A stretch of 64,000 nt of DNA from Halomonas sp. H10-9-1 (GCF_040147005.1 NZ_JAMSHO010000001.1:2418001-2482000); one strand, 5' to 3'; numbered from the stretch's first letter, positions 1 to 8,000 are shown. Numbers and translations: made by a program. The notes: generated by a model from the letters alone, not told the origin.

Positions 1-686
1 AGGTCGAGGCCGAGATCCAGGGCCTGGAGGCTCGACTGTCCGACTATCGCATCCACGCCCCCTTCGCCGGCCGAGTCGGCTTTCGCGACGTCAGCGTGGG
101 CACCCTGGTCACCCCCGGCGCCGAGCTGGTCACCCTCGACAAGCTCGACGTGATGAAGCTCGACTTCACCCTCCCCGAACGCGCCCTTGGCGAGATCACG
201 CCAGGCCTGGCGCTGCGCGCCACCAGTGCCGCCTATCATGGCACCGAGTTCAGGGGTGAAATCGACACCATCGGCACCCGCGTCGACCCGGTGAGCCGCA
301 GCATCACCGTGCGGGCACAGCTCGACAACCCCGACGGCCGGCTGCGCCCCGGCATGCTGATGAGCGTGGCGGTCGAACGCGAGGCCCGCCAGGCCCTGGT
401 GATTCCCGAGTCGGCGCTGATTCCCCAGGGGCGCCGCCAGTTCGTGCTGACCCTGGACCAGGGCGACGAGCACCGGGTGACACGCCGCGAGATCACCATC
501 GGCGCACGCCGCCTGGGCGAGGTCGAGGTCCTCGACGGGCTGGCCGCGGGCCAGCTGGTGGTGGCACATGGCACCGAGCGGGTGCGCGATGGCCAGCCGA
601 CCCGCCTGCTGGGCATCCTCGACGAGAGCACCAGCGTCCCCGAGCTGCTGCGCCAGGAGCGTGACAATGCGGGGGCCAGCGGCTGA
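1..686 (+). CDS. RND efflux periplasmic adaptor (membrane fusion protein), C-terminal part
   Basis: The reading frame is open from the first bases of the window, so the start lies upstream. About 227 residues are visible. They begin at the end of a lipoyl-like hairpin domain (APFAGRVG), continue through the beta-barrel typical of HlyD/AcrA-family adaptors (a DRVDP-like stretch seen as GTRVDPVSRSITVRA, then RLRPGMLMSV) and end with the membrane-proximal domain (VIPESALIPQG). Such adaptors are anchored in the inner membrane and link an RND pump to an outer-membrane channel. The stop overlaps the start of the pump gene by one base (TGATG), so both are co-translated. No outer-membrane channel gene is visible. 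The substrate cannot be told from sequence. Confidence 0.9.
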   Translation, partial: VEAEIQGLEARLSDYRIHAPFAGRVGFRDVSVGTLVTPGAELVTLDKLDVMKLDFTLPERALGEITPGLALRATSAAYHGTEFRGEIDTIGTRVDPVSRSITVRAQLDNPDGRLRPGMLMSVAVEREARQALVIPESALIPQGRRQFVLTLDQGDEHRVTRREITIGARRLGEVEVLDGLAAGQLVVAHGTERVRDGQPTRLLGILDESTSVPELLRQERDNAGASG

Positions 687-3600
687 TGCGCCTCTCCGAC
701 ATCTCCGTCCAGCGGCCGGTGCTGGCTACCGTTCTGGCCGCCCTGATCGTGGCCTTCGGGCTGCTCGCCCTGCAGCGCCTGCCGCTGCAGGAGTACCCTT
801 CCATCGACCCGCCCATCGTCAGCATCGATACCCGCTACCCGGGCGCCTCGGCCAGCGTGGTGGAGACCCGTATCACCCAGGTGCTGGAGGATCGCATCGC
901 CGGCGTCTCGGGCATCCAGGTGATCTCCTCCTCGAGCCAGGACGGGCGCTCCAGCATCAGTATCGAGTTCGGCCTCGACCAGGACATCGACTCGGCGGCC
1001 AACGATATCCGCGACCGTATCTCCGACGCCGCCGGCAACCTGCCCGACGAGGCCGACCCGCCCGAGGTCGAGAAGGCCGACTCCAGCTCCGAAGTGGTGA
1101 TCTGGCTGTCGCTCGCGGGCGAGGGCTACACCATGGCCGAGCTCACCGACTACGCCAACCGCTACCTGGTCGACCGCTTCTCGATCCAGCCCGGTGTGTC
1201 GCGGGTGATCATCGGCGGCGGCCGTGAATACGCCATGCGCATCTGGCTCGACGCCGATGCCATGGCGGCCCGCGGCCTGACCGCCGGCGACGTCGAGGAC
1301 GCCTTGCGCGCCGATAACGTCGAGCTGCCGGGAGGCTCCATCGAATCCAGCGAGCGCCAGTTCATCGTGCGCCTGCCGCGCGGCTTCGCCACGCCGGAGG
1401 ACTTCCGCCGCCTGGTGCTGGACGAGGCCGACGACGGCTACCTGGTGCGCCTGGGTGATATCTCCCGGGTGGAGATCGGCGCCGTGGAGGAGCGCACCAT
1501 CTTCCGCGGCAACGGCACCCCCATGGTGGGCCTGGGCATGGTCAAGCAGTCCACCGCCAACGTGCTCGAGATCTCGCGCGAGGTACAGGCCGAGATGGCG
1601 CGGCAGCAGCCGGGCTTGCCCGAGGGCATGACGCTGGCGCTGAACTTCGACTCCTCGGTATTCGTCCAGGGGGCCATCTCCCAGGTGGTGCAGACCCTGT
1701 TCATCGCCATGGGCCTGGTGGTGGTGGCGATCTTCCTGTTCCTGGGCAACCTGCGCACCACCCTGATTCCGGCCGTGACGGTGCCCATCGCCCTGATCGG
1801 CGCCTTCGGCGCCCTGGCGGCGATGGGTTTCACCATCAATCTGCTGACCCTGTTGGCGCTGGTGCTGGCCATCGGCCTGATCGTCGACGACGCCATCGTG
1901 GTGCTGGAAAACATCCACCGCCGCATGCACGATCACGGCGAGACGCCGCTGGTGGCGGCGTTCCGCGGCACCCGCCAGATCGCCTTCGCGGTGATCGCCA
2001 CCACGCTGGTGCTGATCGCGGTATTCGTGCCGCTGAGCTTTCTCGAGGGCGATATCGGCCGACTGTTCTCCGAGTTCGCCCTGACCCTGGCCGCCGCCGT
2101 GGCCATCTCCAGCCTGCTGGCGCTGACTCTGACGCCGATGATGGCGTCCAAGATCCTCAAGACGAGCATGCACGAGAGCCGCCTCGCCCGCGGCGTGCAG
2201 TGGGCACTGGAGCACTCGCGCTGTGTCTATCGGCGACTGCTCGAGCGCGCCCTCAAGCTGCGCCTGCTGGTGGTGGCGCTGCTGCTCGCGCTGATCGGCG
2301 GCATGGTCTGGCTCAATGGCGAGTTGCCCAACGAGTACACCCCCCAGGAGGATCGCGGCAACTTCTGGGTACTGGTCAACGGCCCCCCCGGCGCCACCTA
2401 TGACTACATGCTCGACTACATGGACGAGATCGAGGCACGGCTGCTGCCGATGCTCGAGACCGGCGAGGTCGACCGCGTGGTGGTGCGCGCGCCACGCGGC
2501 TGGGGCAATATCGAGAACTTCAACAGCGGCTTCGTGATCGTCAACCTGGCGGACTGGGGCGAGCGGCGCTCGGCGTGGGCGATCATGGACGAGATCCGAC
2601 GCAACCTCGCCGACCTGCCCGGTGTGCGCGCCTTCCCGGTGATGCGCCAGGGCTTCGGCTCGAGTGTCGAGAAGCCGGTGCAGTTCGTGCTCGGCGGCGG
2701 CACCTACGAGGAGCTGGCCGAGTGGCGCGACACACTGTTCGCGCATATCCGCGAGGACAACCCGCGGCTCAGCGGCCTGGACAGCGACTACGAGGAGAGC
2801 CAGCCCCAGCTACAGGTCGACATCCACTACGAGCGAGCCGCCGAACTGGGCGTTACCGTCACCGAGATCGGCCGTACCCTGGAGACCCTGCTGGGCGGGC
2901 GTACCGCGACCCGCTATATCGACGACGGCGAGGAGTACGACGTCATCCTCGAGGGCGAGCCCGGCGCGCGCCCCAGCCCGCAGAGCCTGGAGAGCCTGCG
3001 CGTACGCTCACAGCGCAGCGGGGAGCTGATTCCCCTGGCCAGCCTGGTGAGCATCACCGACTTCGCCGGCCCCAGCACCCTGAATCGTTTCAACCGAGTA
3101 CGCGCCATCACCCTCGAGGCGGACCTGGCCGACGGCTATCCGCTGGGCGAGGCCCTGGAGTATCTGGAGGAGACGGTGCGTGAGCTGCTCCCGGCCGAGG
3201 CCCAGACCGACGTCAAGGGCGCCTCGCGAGACTACCAGGAGGCCAGCAGCGCCACCGGCTTCCTGCTGGGGCTGGGGATCCTGGTGGTGTTCCTGGTGCT
3301 GGCCGGCCAGTTCGAGAGCTTCGTGCACCCTTTCGTGATCATGCTCAGCGTGCCCCTGGCGATCTGCGGCGCCCTGCTCGGGCTCTATGTCACCGGCCAG
3401 TCGCTGAACATCTACAGCCAGGTGGGGCTGGTGATGCTGGTGGGGCTCGCCGCCAAGAACGGCATCCTGATCGTGGAGTTCGCCAACCAGCTGCGCGACC
3501 AGGGCATGGCCTTCCACGAGGCGCTCGTGGAGGCCTCGGTAACCCGCCTGCGTCCCATCGTGATGACCGCGGCCACCACCATGGCCGGCGCCGTGCCGCT

Positions 3601-3799
3601 GATCATCTCCAGCGGCGCCGGCGCCGAGACCCGCCTGGTGATCGGCATCGTCATCCTCTGCGGCCTGGCCGCCGCCACCCTGTTCACCCTCTTCGTGGTA
3701 CCGGTGGCCTACGACCTGCTGGCGCGCCGCACCGGCTCCCCCGGCGACGTGGCCAGGCGCCTGGAACGCGAGATGGAGACCACCACGGAAGGGTATTGA
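686..3799 (+). CDS. RND multidrug efflux pump, inner-membrane permease
   Basis: A 1037-residue AcrB/MexB-type resistance-nodulation-division transporter, normal full length. Twelve membrane segments are expected, with two large periplasmic loops after TM1 and TM7. The proton-relay pair is present in TM4 (GLIVDDAIVVLENI, Asp at about 401-402) and the essential Lys in TM10 (VGLAAKNGILIVEF, about residue 923). The N-terminus (MRLSDISVQRPVLA) is the usual short cytoplasmic start for the family, which supports the overlapping ATG. It forms an operon with the adaptor before it. The C-terminus is short and lacks the long tail of AcrB, resembling the MexK/MdtB/C-like and other environmental subgroups. 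The drug or metabolite exported is unknown. Confidence 0.93.
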   Translation: MRLSDISVQRPVLATVLAALIVAFGLLALQRLPLQEYPSIDPPIVSIDTRYPGASASVVETRITQVLEDRIAGVSGIQVISSSSQDGRSSISIEFGLDQDIDSAANDIRDRISDAAGNLPDEADPPEVEKADSSSEVVIWLSLAGEGYTMAELTDYANRYLVDRFSIQPGVSRVIIGGGREYAMRIWLDADAMAARGLTAGDVEDALRADNVELPGGSIESSERQFIVRLPRGFATPEDFRRLVLDEADDGYLVRLGDISRVEIGAVEERTIFRGNGTPMVGLGMVKQSTANVLEISREVQAEMARQQPGLPEGMTLALNFDSSVFVQGAISQVVQTLFIAMGLVVVAIFLFLGNLRTTLIPAVTVPIALIGAFGALAAMGFTINLLTLLALVLAIGLIVDDAIVVLENIHRRMHDHGETPLVAAFRGTRQIAFAVIATTLVLIAVFVPLSFLEGDIGRLFSEFALTLAAAVAISSLLALTLTPMMASKILKTSMHESRLARGVQWALEHSRCVYRRLLERALKLRLLVVALLLALIGGMVWLNGELPNEYTPQEDRGNFWVLVNGPPGATYDYMLDYMDEIEARLLPMLETGEVDRVVVRAPRGWGNIENFNSGFVIVNLADWGERRSAWAIMDEIRRNLADLPGVRAFPVMRQGFGSSVEKPVQFVLGGGTYEELAEWRDTLFAHIREDNPRLSGLDSDYEESQPQLQVDIHYERAAELGVTVTEIGRTLETLLGGRTATRYIDDGEEYDVILEGEPGARPSPQSLESLRVRSQRSGELIPLASLVSITDFAGPSTLNRFNRVRAITLEADLADGYPLGEALEYLEETVRELLPAEAQTDVKGASRDYQEASSATGFLLGLGILVVFLVLAGQFESFVHPFVIMLSVPLAICGALLGLYVTGQSLNIYSQVGLVMLVGLAAKNGILIVEFANQLRDQGMAFHEALVEASVTRLRPIVMTAATTMAGAVPLIISSGAGAETRLVIGIVILCGLAAATLFTLFVVPVAYDLLARRTGSPGDVARRLEREMETTTEGY

Positions 3800-3806
3800 G
3801 CCTATC

Positions 3807-3844
3807 CAACGCAAGACGGCCACCTGAGTGGCCGTCTTGCGTTG
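3807..3844. terminator. Perfect 17-bp hairpin between convergent genes
   Basis: CAACGCAAGACGGCCAC pairs with its exact reverse complement around a 4-base CTGA loop. It sits 7 bp after the RND pump stop and 16 bp from the stop of the opposing DUF3617 gene. There is no clear T-tract on either side, so it is a strong stem that probably ends transcription from both directions. Confidence 0.8.
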
Positions 3845-3860
3845 CACCCCCGGGACAGTA

Positions 3861-4304
3861 TCAGCAATCGCCGATGCGCCGCCCCTCGACCTCGGTGACC
3901 ATCTCCATCTCGCCCATCTGTGGCGACTGGACGGTAACCTCCACACGGCCCTCGGTGGTCTCGCCCAGGAAATCCATATGGCCCACGATGCTTGCCTGGC
4001 CACCCTCGGCCTCACAGACCATCCGGTAGTCCATGCCATCGACGGTGACATCGTGCTCAAGCAGTTCGCAGCCCTCCTCCTCCTCGATCATCTGGAAGTC
4101 GGGATCCGTGAGATCGCCCTGGGCGATACACTCACGGGTGGTCTCTGACTGGTCGGGAATCGGCAGGTCGCCAGCGACCGAGGTAGTACTGGTGAACTCC
4201 CACTCCCCGGGCAGGATGTTGGGCGTCTCGGCCAGGGCGGTGACCGGCAGTGCCAGCAACAGGCCGGCGAGCAGTGGGGGAAGTGACATCGTGCGTAAGG
4301 ACAT
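3861..4304 (-). CDS. DUF3617 family secreted protein
   Basis: 147 residues from the ATG at 4304, chosen because a GGAGAG ribosome binding site lies just upstream and the protein then begins with a clean signal peptide (MSLRTMSLPPLLAGLLLALPVTALA, cleavage before ETPN; shown here as one hydrophobic stretch). A longer upstream frame has no binding site. The mature part carries the DUF3617 pattern: PGEWEF near the start, a Cys-containing ECIAQGDL and a final Cys (RRIGDC). Members are periplasmic proteins of unknown function. The protein is strongly acidic, as expected for a halophile export product. It faces the RND pump and shares a terminator with it; no functional link is implied. Confidence 0.8.
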   Translation of the reverse strand: MSLRTMSLPPLLAGLLLALPVTALAETPNILPGEWEFTSTTSVAGDLPIPDQSETTRECIAQGDLTDPDFQMIEEEEGCELLEHDVTVDGMDYRMVCEAEGGQASIVGHMDFLGETTEGRVEVTVQSPQMGEMEMVTEVEGRRIGDC

Positions 4305-4413
4305 GGGACTCTCCCTGTCGTGGATTCGTCCCCAGCATAGCGGACCGGCACACCCAGGCACAGCCGGCGGCGGTTCGCCCGGCCGGCGCCACCCACCGGT
4401 GGCCGGAAACCGC

Positions 4414-4442
4414 TTGCATTCGCGCACTTAGGTCGATACTAT
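4414..4442 (+). promoter_or_regulatory. Sigma70-type promoter of tRNA-Ser
   Basis: TTGCAT at 4414-4419 and TACTAT at 4437-4442 are separated by exactly 17 bp. The tRNA starts about 54 bp after the -10 box. No other gene lies between. Confidence 0.65.
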
Positions 4443-4496
4443 GTGCGCCGTTCTGACGCGAAAGGCCCAGTTGCCCCGGCGTGAGAACCACAATGC

Positions 4497-4584
4497 GGAG
4501 GGGTGTCCGAGTGGTCGAAGGAGCACGCCTGGAAAGTGTGTAAGTCGAAAGGCTTCGAGGGTTCGAATCCCTCCCCCTCCGCCA
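4497..4584 (+). tRNA. serW: tRNA-Ser(GGA), CCA encoded
   Basis: 88 bases including the encoded GCCA end. The acceptor arms GGAGGGG and CCCCTCC pair perfectly, the anticodon stem is CACGC/GTGTG with loop CTGGAAA (anticodon GGA at 4531-4533), there is the long variable arm of a serine tRNA, and the T-loop reads GGTTCGAATCC. It decodes UCC and UCU. tRNA-Ser genes are common integration sites for islands; the mobile DNA here begins about 85 bp downstream, but no second copy of the tRNA 3' end occurs in the window. The gene symbol follows the E. coli GGA isoacceptor. Confidence 0.95.
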
Positions 4585-4594
4585 CCGCATATCG

Positions 4595-4629
4595 AAAAAG
4601 CCGCTGAGGAGACTCAGCGGCTTTTTCTT
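4595..4629 (+). terminator. Rho-independent terminator of tRNA-Ser
   Basis: A 14-bp stem (AAAAAGCCGCTGAG with GAGA loop) followed by TTTTTCTTT, 10 bp after the tRNA. Confidence 0.9.
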
Positions 4630-4642
4630 TGTCTAGAGATTC

Positions 4643-4665
4643 TTGACCCACACTTTGACCCACAC
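4643..4665. repeat. Two direct copies of TTGACCCACAC next to the IS target
   Basis: The 11-mer occurs at 4643-4653 and 4655-4665 (12-bp period), ending one base before the CTAG that borders the IS5-family element. Its origin is unknown; it may be a leftover of DNA once integrated beside the tRNA. Confidence 0.5.
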
Positions 4666-4682
4666 CTAGGGAGCGTTAACAA

Positions 4683-5090
4683 TTAGGCCAGCCATATGAC
4701 GGCGGATACAAGGTTGAGTAGCGACTGGTAGTTTCTCGCCAGTCGCTCATAGCGTGTTGCCAGCCGCCTGAACTGCTTGATTTTCTGGAAGAACCTTTCT
4801 ACCAGATTGCGATCCTTGTAACAGTGCCAATCTATCTCGGGGCATTCCAAGCGATTCTTTCTCGGCGGAATCACCGGCTCGGCGCCCACCGCTCGAATGA
4901 TGTCCCTCAAAGCGGTGGAATCATACCCCTTGTCGCCAAGCACCGCCGCTGGAGAAAAGCCCGCCAGTAACGCTGGGGCGGCTCCGTACTCAGACGCTTG
5001 GCCCGGTGTGAGGATTAGCCGTACCGGGTTGCCGAGGGCATCGACCGCCGCGTGGATCTTGGTGCTCAATCCCCCACGCGATTTCCCCAT
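4683..5090 (-). CDS. IS5-family transposase, second frame (OrfB)
   Basis: 135 residues from the first ATG, but probably made mainly as a fusion to OrfA. It starts in the conserved GKSRGGLSTKIHA stretch, contains the second catalytic Asp (VLGDKGYDS) and the third acidic residue (KDRNLVERFFQKIKQFRR), completing the DDE active site begun in OrfA. It overlaps OrfA by 25 bp in the -1 frame. Both halves retain all catalytic residues, so the transposase may be functional. Confidence 0.88.
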   Translation of the reverse strand: MGKSRGGLSTKIHAAVDALGNPVRLILTPGQASEYGAAPALLAGFSPAAVLGDKGYDSTALRDIIRAVGAEPVIPPRKNRLECPEIDWHCYKDRNLVERFFQKIKQFRRLATRYERLARNYQSLLNLVSAVIWLA

Positions 5091-5434
5091 GGCTTCGGTG
5101 CTCTGAGCCGTTTTTTTGCCGCCCCATGCTGATGAACTTTGACGATACTGCCATCTATCATCAGCTGCTCCATGTCGGGATCATCGGCTAATGTGTCGAT
5201 AACCTGCTGCCAGACCCCCTTCTTAGACCACCGGTTATAGCGCATGTAGACAGTGTGCCAGCGACCGAAGGCGTCGGGCAGATCACGCCAGGGAGCGCCT
5301 GTCCGGGCGATCCACAGGACGGCTTCCACGAACAAGCGATTGTCCTTGGCCGTCACCCCGCGATCTGAAGCTTTGCCGGGGAGCATGTGCTCGATGCGCT
5401 CCCATTGGTCATCACGTAGCATTAGCCGAGGCAT
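5066..5434 (-). CDS. IS5-family transposase, first frame (OrfA)
   Basis: 122 residues starting MPRLMLRDDQWERIEHMLPG, the typical N-terminal DUF4096 domain of IS5/IS427 transposases. The first catalytic Asp of the DDE triad is in the segment MIDGSIVKVHQHG. The frame then reaches a run of seven A (complement of T7 at 5111-5117) and stops soon after (WGNRVGD). On its own it would be an inactive N-terminal product; by frameshifting it would join the second frame. The element looks intact. Confidence 0.88.
   Translation of the reverse strand: MPRLMLRDDQWERIEHMLPGKASDRGVTAKDNRLFVEAVLWIARTGAPWRDLPDAFGRWHTVYMRYNRWSKKGVWQQVIDTLADDPDMEQLMIDGSIVKVHQHGAAKKRLRAPKPWGNRVGD
5111..5117 (-). promoter_or_regulatory. 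Predicted programmed -1 frameshift site in the IS5-family transposase
   Basis: On the coding strand the zero-frame codons are GCA AAA AAA CGG, giving a perfect A_AAA_AAA slippery heptamer. A -1 slip continues as ACG GCT CAG AGC ACC GAA GCC ATG GGG, which is the frame of OrfB. IS5-family members of this type are known to use such fusion. Confidence 0.8.
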
Positions 5435-5502
5435 AGATCACCGAAAAATGCTGATATTCTAAATCAGCCCGATCTCCATCAGCAATTGTTAACGCAGCCT
5501 AG

Positions 5503-7081
5503 CAGTCTGTCGGGTTTTCGATAATGCCGTGAGATACTCTCAGCATGCCGCCACTACTGGAACGTCGCCATGAGTCGCTTCATCCCCGTTGACCGCCAGA
5601 CCGACTATCTCCTGCCGCCTTCGGTGGATGAGTGGCTGCCCGATGGCCACCTGGCACGGTTCGTGGTGGATGTTGTCGAGCAGCTGGACCTCTCGGCATT
5701 AACGCGGCGCTACGCCGGCCGCGGGCACAAGGCGCATCACCCGGCGGTACTGCTGAGCCTGCTGGTCTACGGCTACGCCACCGGGGTGGTCTCCAGCCGC
5801 AAGATCGAGCGCGCCACCTATGACTCGGTGGCGTTCCGTTACCTGGCCGCCAATACCCATCCCGACCATGACACGCTGGCCACCTTTCGCCGCCGCTTTC
5901 TGCCGGAACTGGAACAGTTGTTCGTGCAGGTGCTGTTGCTGGCCCGCGAGATGAAGCTGCTCAAGCTCGGCACCATCGCCCTGGACGGCACCAAGCTCAA
6001 GGCCAACGCCAGCAAGCACAAGGCGCTATCGTATGGCCACGCCAAGAAGCTGGAGGCGCAGTTCAGGGCTGAGGTGAAAGCGCTGACGCAGCGGGCCGAG
6101 TCGGCGGACAAGGAGGATGCGGCCGATGGCATGGATATCCCCGCCGAGATTGCCCGCCGTGAAGCACGCCTGGCGGCCATCGCCGAGGCGAAGGCCAAGA
6201 TCGAGGCGCGTGCCGAGGAGCGGGACGCCACCGAGCAAGCCGCCTACCAGGAAAAGGTGGCGCGACGAGACGCACAGCGCAAGGCCGGCAAGAAGCCCCG
6301 TGGGCGTGATCCCGAACCGCCGACTGGCGGCCCGCGTGACAAGGACCAGATCAACTTCACCGACCCGCAGTCTCGCATCATGCCGGTCACCGGCAAGGGG
6401 TTTGATCAGTGCTACAACGCCCAGGCCGCCGTCGATACCGAGAGTCTGCTGGTGACCCATGTCCACGTCACTCAGGCGACCAACGACAAGCAGCAAGTCA
6501 TGCCGTTACTGACGGCCTGGCAGGGTTACCCGGAGACGCTGGGCAAGCCTGACCACCTGCTGGGTGATACCGGCTACTTCAGTACCGCCAATATCCAGGC
6601 CTGCCATGACCATGGTATCGAACCGCTATTGGCGATGAAGCGTGACATCCATCACCTGCCGGTCTTCGAACGTTTCGCCGCGGACCCGCCCGCACCGGAG
6701 AGCGAGGATCCCGTCGAGCACATGGCGTACCGCTTGAAGACGCAGGCGGGCCGAGCGCTCTATGCGCTGCGCAAGCACACGGTGGAGCCGGTCTTCGGGA
6801 TCATCAAACACGTGATGGGGTTCCGGCAGTTCTCGCTACGCGGTCTGGATAAGGTCAGCGGTGAGTGGCGACTGGCCACCCTGGCATGGAATATCAAGCG
6901 GATGCATCGCTTGGCAGCAGGCTGAGGGCCGTCCCTTAGCCTGATAGGGCGGTGTCACAAGCGCTCAGGCTACTCCAGGATTGCCGAACGACGCCAGGTT
7001 GCTGACATGGCCGGCGCCAACACGAAAATGGAGAGAAGTGGGTGTCGTTACTGTGAGCGACACCCATAACCCGACAGACTG
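5503..7081 (+). mobile_element. IS1182-family insertion sequence, 1579 bp
   Basis: Perfect 14-bp terminal inverted repeats CAGTCTGTCGGGTT (5503-5516) and its complement (7068-7081). CTAG flanks both ends (5499-5502 and 7082-7085). A single full-length transposase gene fills the element. A 7-bp stem GGTGTCG/CGACACC (7041-7064) lies just inside the right end. The element shares its left CTAG with the IS5-family element. Confidence 0.88.
5570..6925 (+). CDS. IS1182-family transposase
   Basis: 451 residues, full length for the family. The N-terminus has the DUF772/InsH-like helix-turn-helix region (MSRFIPVDRQTDYLLPPSV, then GHKAHHPAVLLSLLVYGYA). The first catalytic Asp is in TIALDGTKLKANASKH, followed by the lysine- and arginine-rich insertion of about residues 150-265, the second Asp in HLLGDTGYFST, and the acidic residue in HTVEPVFGIIKHVMGFRQF, characteristic of IS1182 transposases. 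The frame is intact, with no stop or shift, so the IS may still be active. The ATG is in context CGCC ATG AGTCG without a strong ribosome binding site, as is common for IS genes. Confidence 0.92.
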   Translation: MSRFIPVDRQTDYLLPPSVDEWLPDGHLARFVVDVVEQLDLSALTRRYAGRGHKAHHPAVLLSLLVYGYATGVVSSRKIERATYDSVAFRYLAANTHPDHDTLATFRRRFLPELEQLFVQVLLLAREMKLLKLGTIALDGTKLKANASKHKALSYGHAKKLEAQFRAEVKALTQRAESADKEDAADGMDIPAEIARREARLAAIAEAKAKIEARAEERDATEQAAYQEKVARRDAQRKAGKKPRGRDPEPPTGGPRDKDQINFTDPQSRIMPVTGKGFDQCYNAQAAVDTESLLVTHVHVTQATNDKQQVMPLLTAWQGYPETLGKPDHLLGDTGYFSTANIQACHDHGIEPLLAMKRDIHHLPVFERFAADPPAPESEDPVEHMAYRLKTQAGRALYALRKHTVEPVFGIIKHVMGFRQFSLRGLDKVSGEWRLATLAWNIKRMHRLAAG

Positions 7082-7085
7082 CTAG

Positions 7086-7298
7086 GCGAGATCCCGTGAG
7101 GGCAAGGGCATAGTGTTCAGGAGACACCAGAGCCTCGAATGAGGCGTCCGTCTTGCTTCCTGCTGGAAGGCCGGACGGAGGTCGTGCGGGATGAACAGGC
7201 GTTAAGCGTCGATGTGTCCTCCAGTGAAGTGAGTGGGATAAGGAAAGCGGCGGCAGTTCCTGTGCATTGCGCACAGGCCATGCCCACTGAGGAGCTTC
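7086..7298 (+). other. Hairpin-rich noncoding segment between IS1182 element and broken ychF
   Basis: No credible coding frame. Four consecutive inverted repeats are visible: GTGT/ACAC (7113-7127), GCCTC-GAAT-GAGGC (7132-7145), CGTCCG/CGGACG enclosing CTTCC-TGCT-GGAAG (7145-7177), and CCTGTGC-ATTGC-GCACAGG (7259-7277). This density suggests a fragment of a structured RNA, for example domain I of a group II intron or the end of another mobile element. The identity is not established. The right boundary is near 7299, where ychF homology begins. Confidence 0.45.
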
Positions 7299-7847
7299 GG
7301 GCTCAGCGACGACGAGCAGCACCAGCTCAAGGGGTTCGGCTTCCTGACCCTCAAGCCCACCATGTACATCGCCAACGTCAACGAAGATGGCTTCGCCGAC
7401 AATCCCTATCTCGACGTGGTCCGCGAGATCGCCGAGCAGGAGGGCGCCGTAGTGGTGCCGGTATGCAACCAGCTCGAAGCCGAGATCGCCGAACTCGATG
7501 ACGAGGAGCGCGCCATGTTCCTCGACGAGATGGGCATGGCCGAGCCCGGGCTCGACCGCGTGATCCGCGCCGGCTACGCCCTGCTGGGCCTGCAGACCTA
7601 CTTCACCGCTGGCGTGAAGGAGGTGCGCGCCTGGACCGTGAAGGTGGGCGCCACCGCCCCCGAGGCCGCCGGGGTGATCCATACCGACTTCCAGAAGGGC
7701 TTCATCCGCGCCGAGGTCATCGCCTACGACGACTTCGTCTCGCTGGGCGGCGAGCAGGGCGCCAAGGACGCCGGCAAGTGGCGCCTGGAGGGCAAGGAGT
7801 ACATCGTCAAGGACGGCGACGTGATCCACTTCCGTTTCAACGTCTGA
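7299..7847 (+). pseudogene. ychF: Truncated ychF (OBG-like ATPase), C-terminal half only
   Basis: Homology to the universal translation-associated ATPase YchF begins at [16 protein letters not shown] and continues to the natural C-terminus ([13 protein letters not shown] end [13 protein letters not shown]), 182 residues of an expected 363. The C-terminal TGS domain and its conserved [20 protein letters not shown] and [13 protein letters not shown] stretches are intact. The whole N-terminal nucleotide-binding domain with the P-loop and the coiled coil start is missing. An ATG at 7362 could yield a 161-residue fragment without ATPase activity. The break point borders the structured segment and IS elements, so an IS- or intron-mediated deletion or rearrangement is the likely cause. 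Usual neighbour pth is absent. Confidence 0.88.
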
Positions 7848-7872
7848 GTCCCGCTGCTTGCCTCCTGCCCTC

Positions 7873-7899
7873 GCGCCCCCGGCACTCCACCGGGGGCGC
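7873..7899 (+). terminator. Hairpin after ychF remnant
   Basis: Perfect 10-bp GC stem GCGCCCCCGG with loop CACTCCA, 25 bp after the stop. No T-tract follows. Confidence 0.6.
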
Positions 7900-8000
7900 C
7901 TGCGTTGAGGCGGCGTGACCAGCGCCGCGGCCGGGACTCCCCCGCGATGCCCGATGCGTGCCACAATAGGAGCATTGCCTCGACGACAAGGAGAGCCGCC

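Larger units (their letters stand above)
4670..5498 (-). mobile_element. IS5-family insertion sequence (IS427-like, two-ORF type), 829 bp
   Basis: Ends are imperfect inverted repeats matching at 13 of 15 positions: GGAGCGTTAACAATT at 4670-4684 and the complement of GCTGCGTTAACAATT at 5484-5498. The element is bordered by CTAG on both sides (4666-4669 and 5499-5502), consistent with a 4-bp YTAR-type target duplication known for parts of this family. It encodes a transposase in two overlapping frames read on the minus strand and joined by a predicted -1 frameshift. The right-hand CTAG is also the left border of the next IS. Confidence 0.88.

Noticed and set aside
236..2746. 836-residue open frame antisense to the RND pump
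   Set aside because: It has no ribosome binding site or family features, its composition (His, Gln, Ala rich) is the known shadow of GC-rich coding DNA, and the plus strand carries an unmistakable pump gene.
3861..4427. Longer version of the DUF3617 protein
   Set aside because: The extra 41 residues precede the signal peptide and lack a ribosome binding site; the start at 4304 is better.
4497..4584. tRNA-Ser as attachment site of a genomic island
   Set aside because: No integrase and no second copy of the tRNA 3' end occurs in the window; the neighbouring mobile DNA is explained by two insertion sequences.
7139..7501. 120-residue frame across the structured segment and ychF
   Set aside because: Starts in hairpin-rich noncoding DNA and then reads ychF in the wrong frame.
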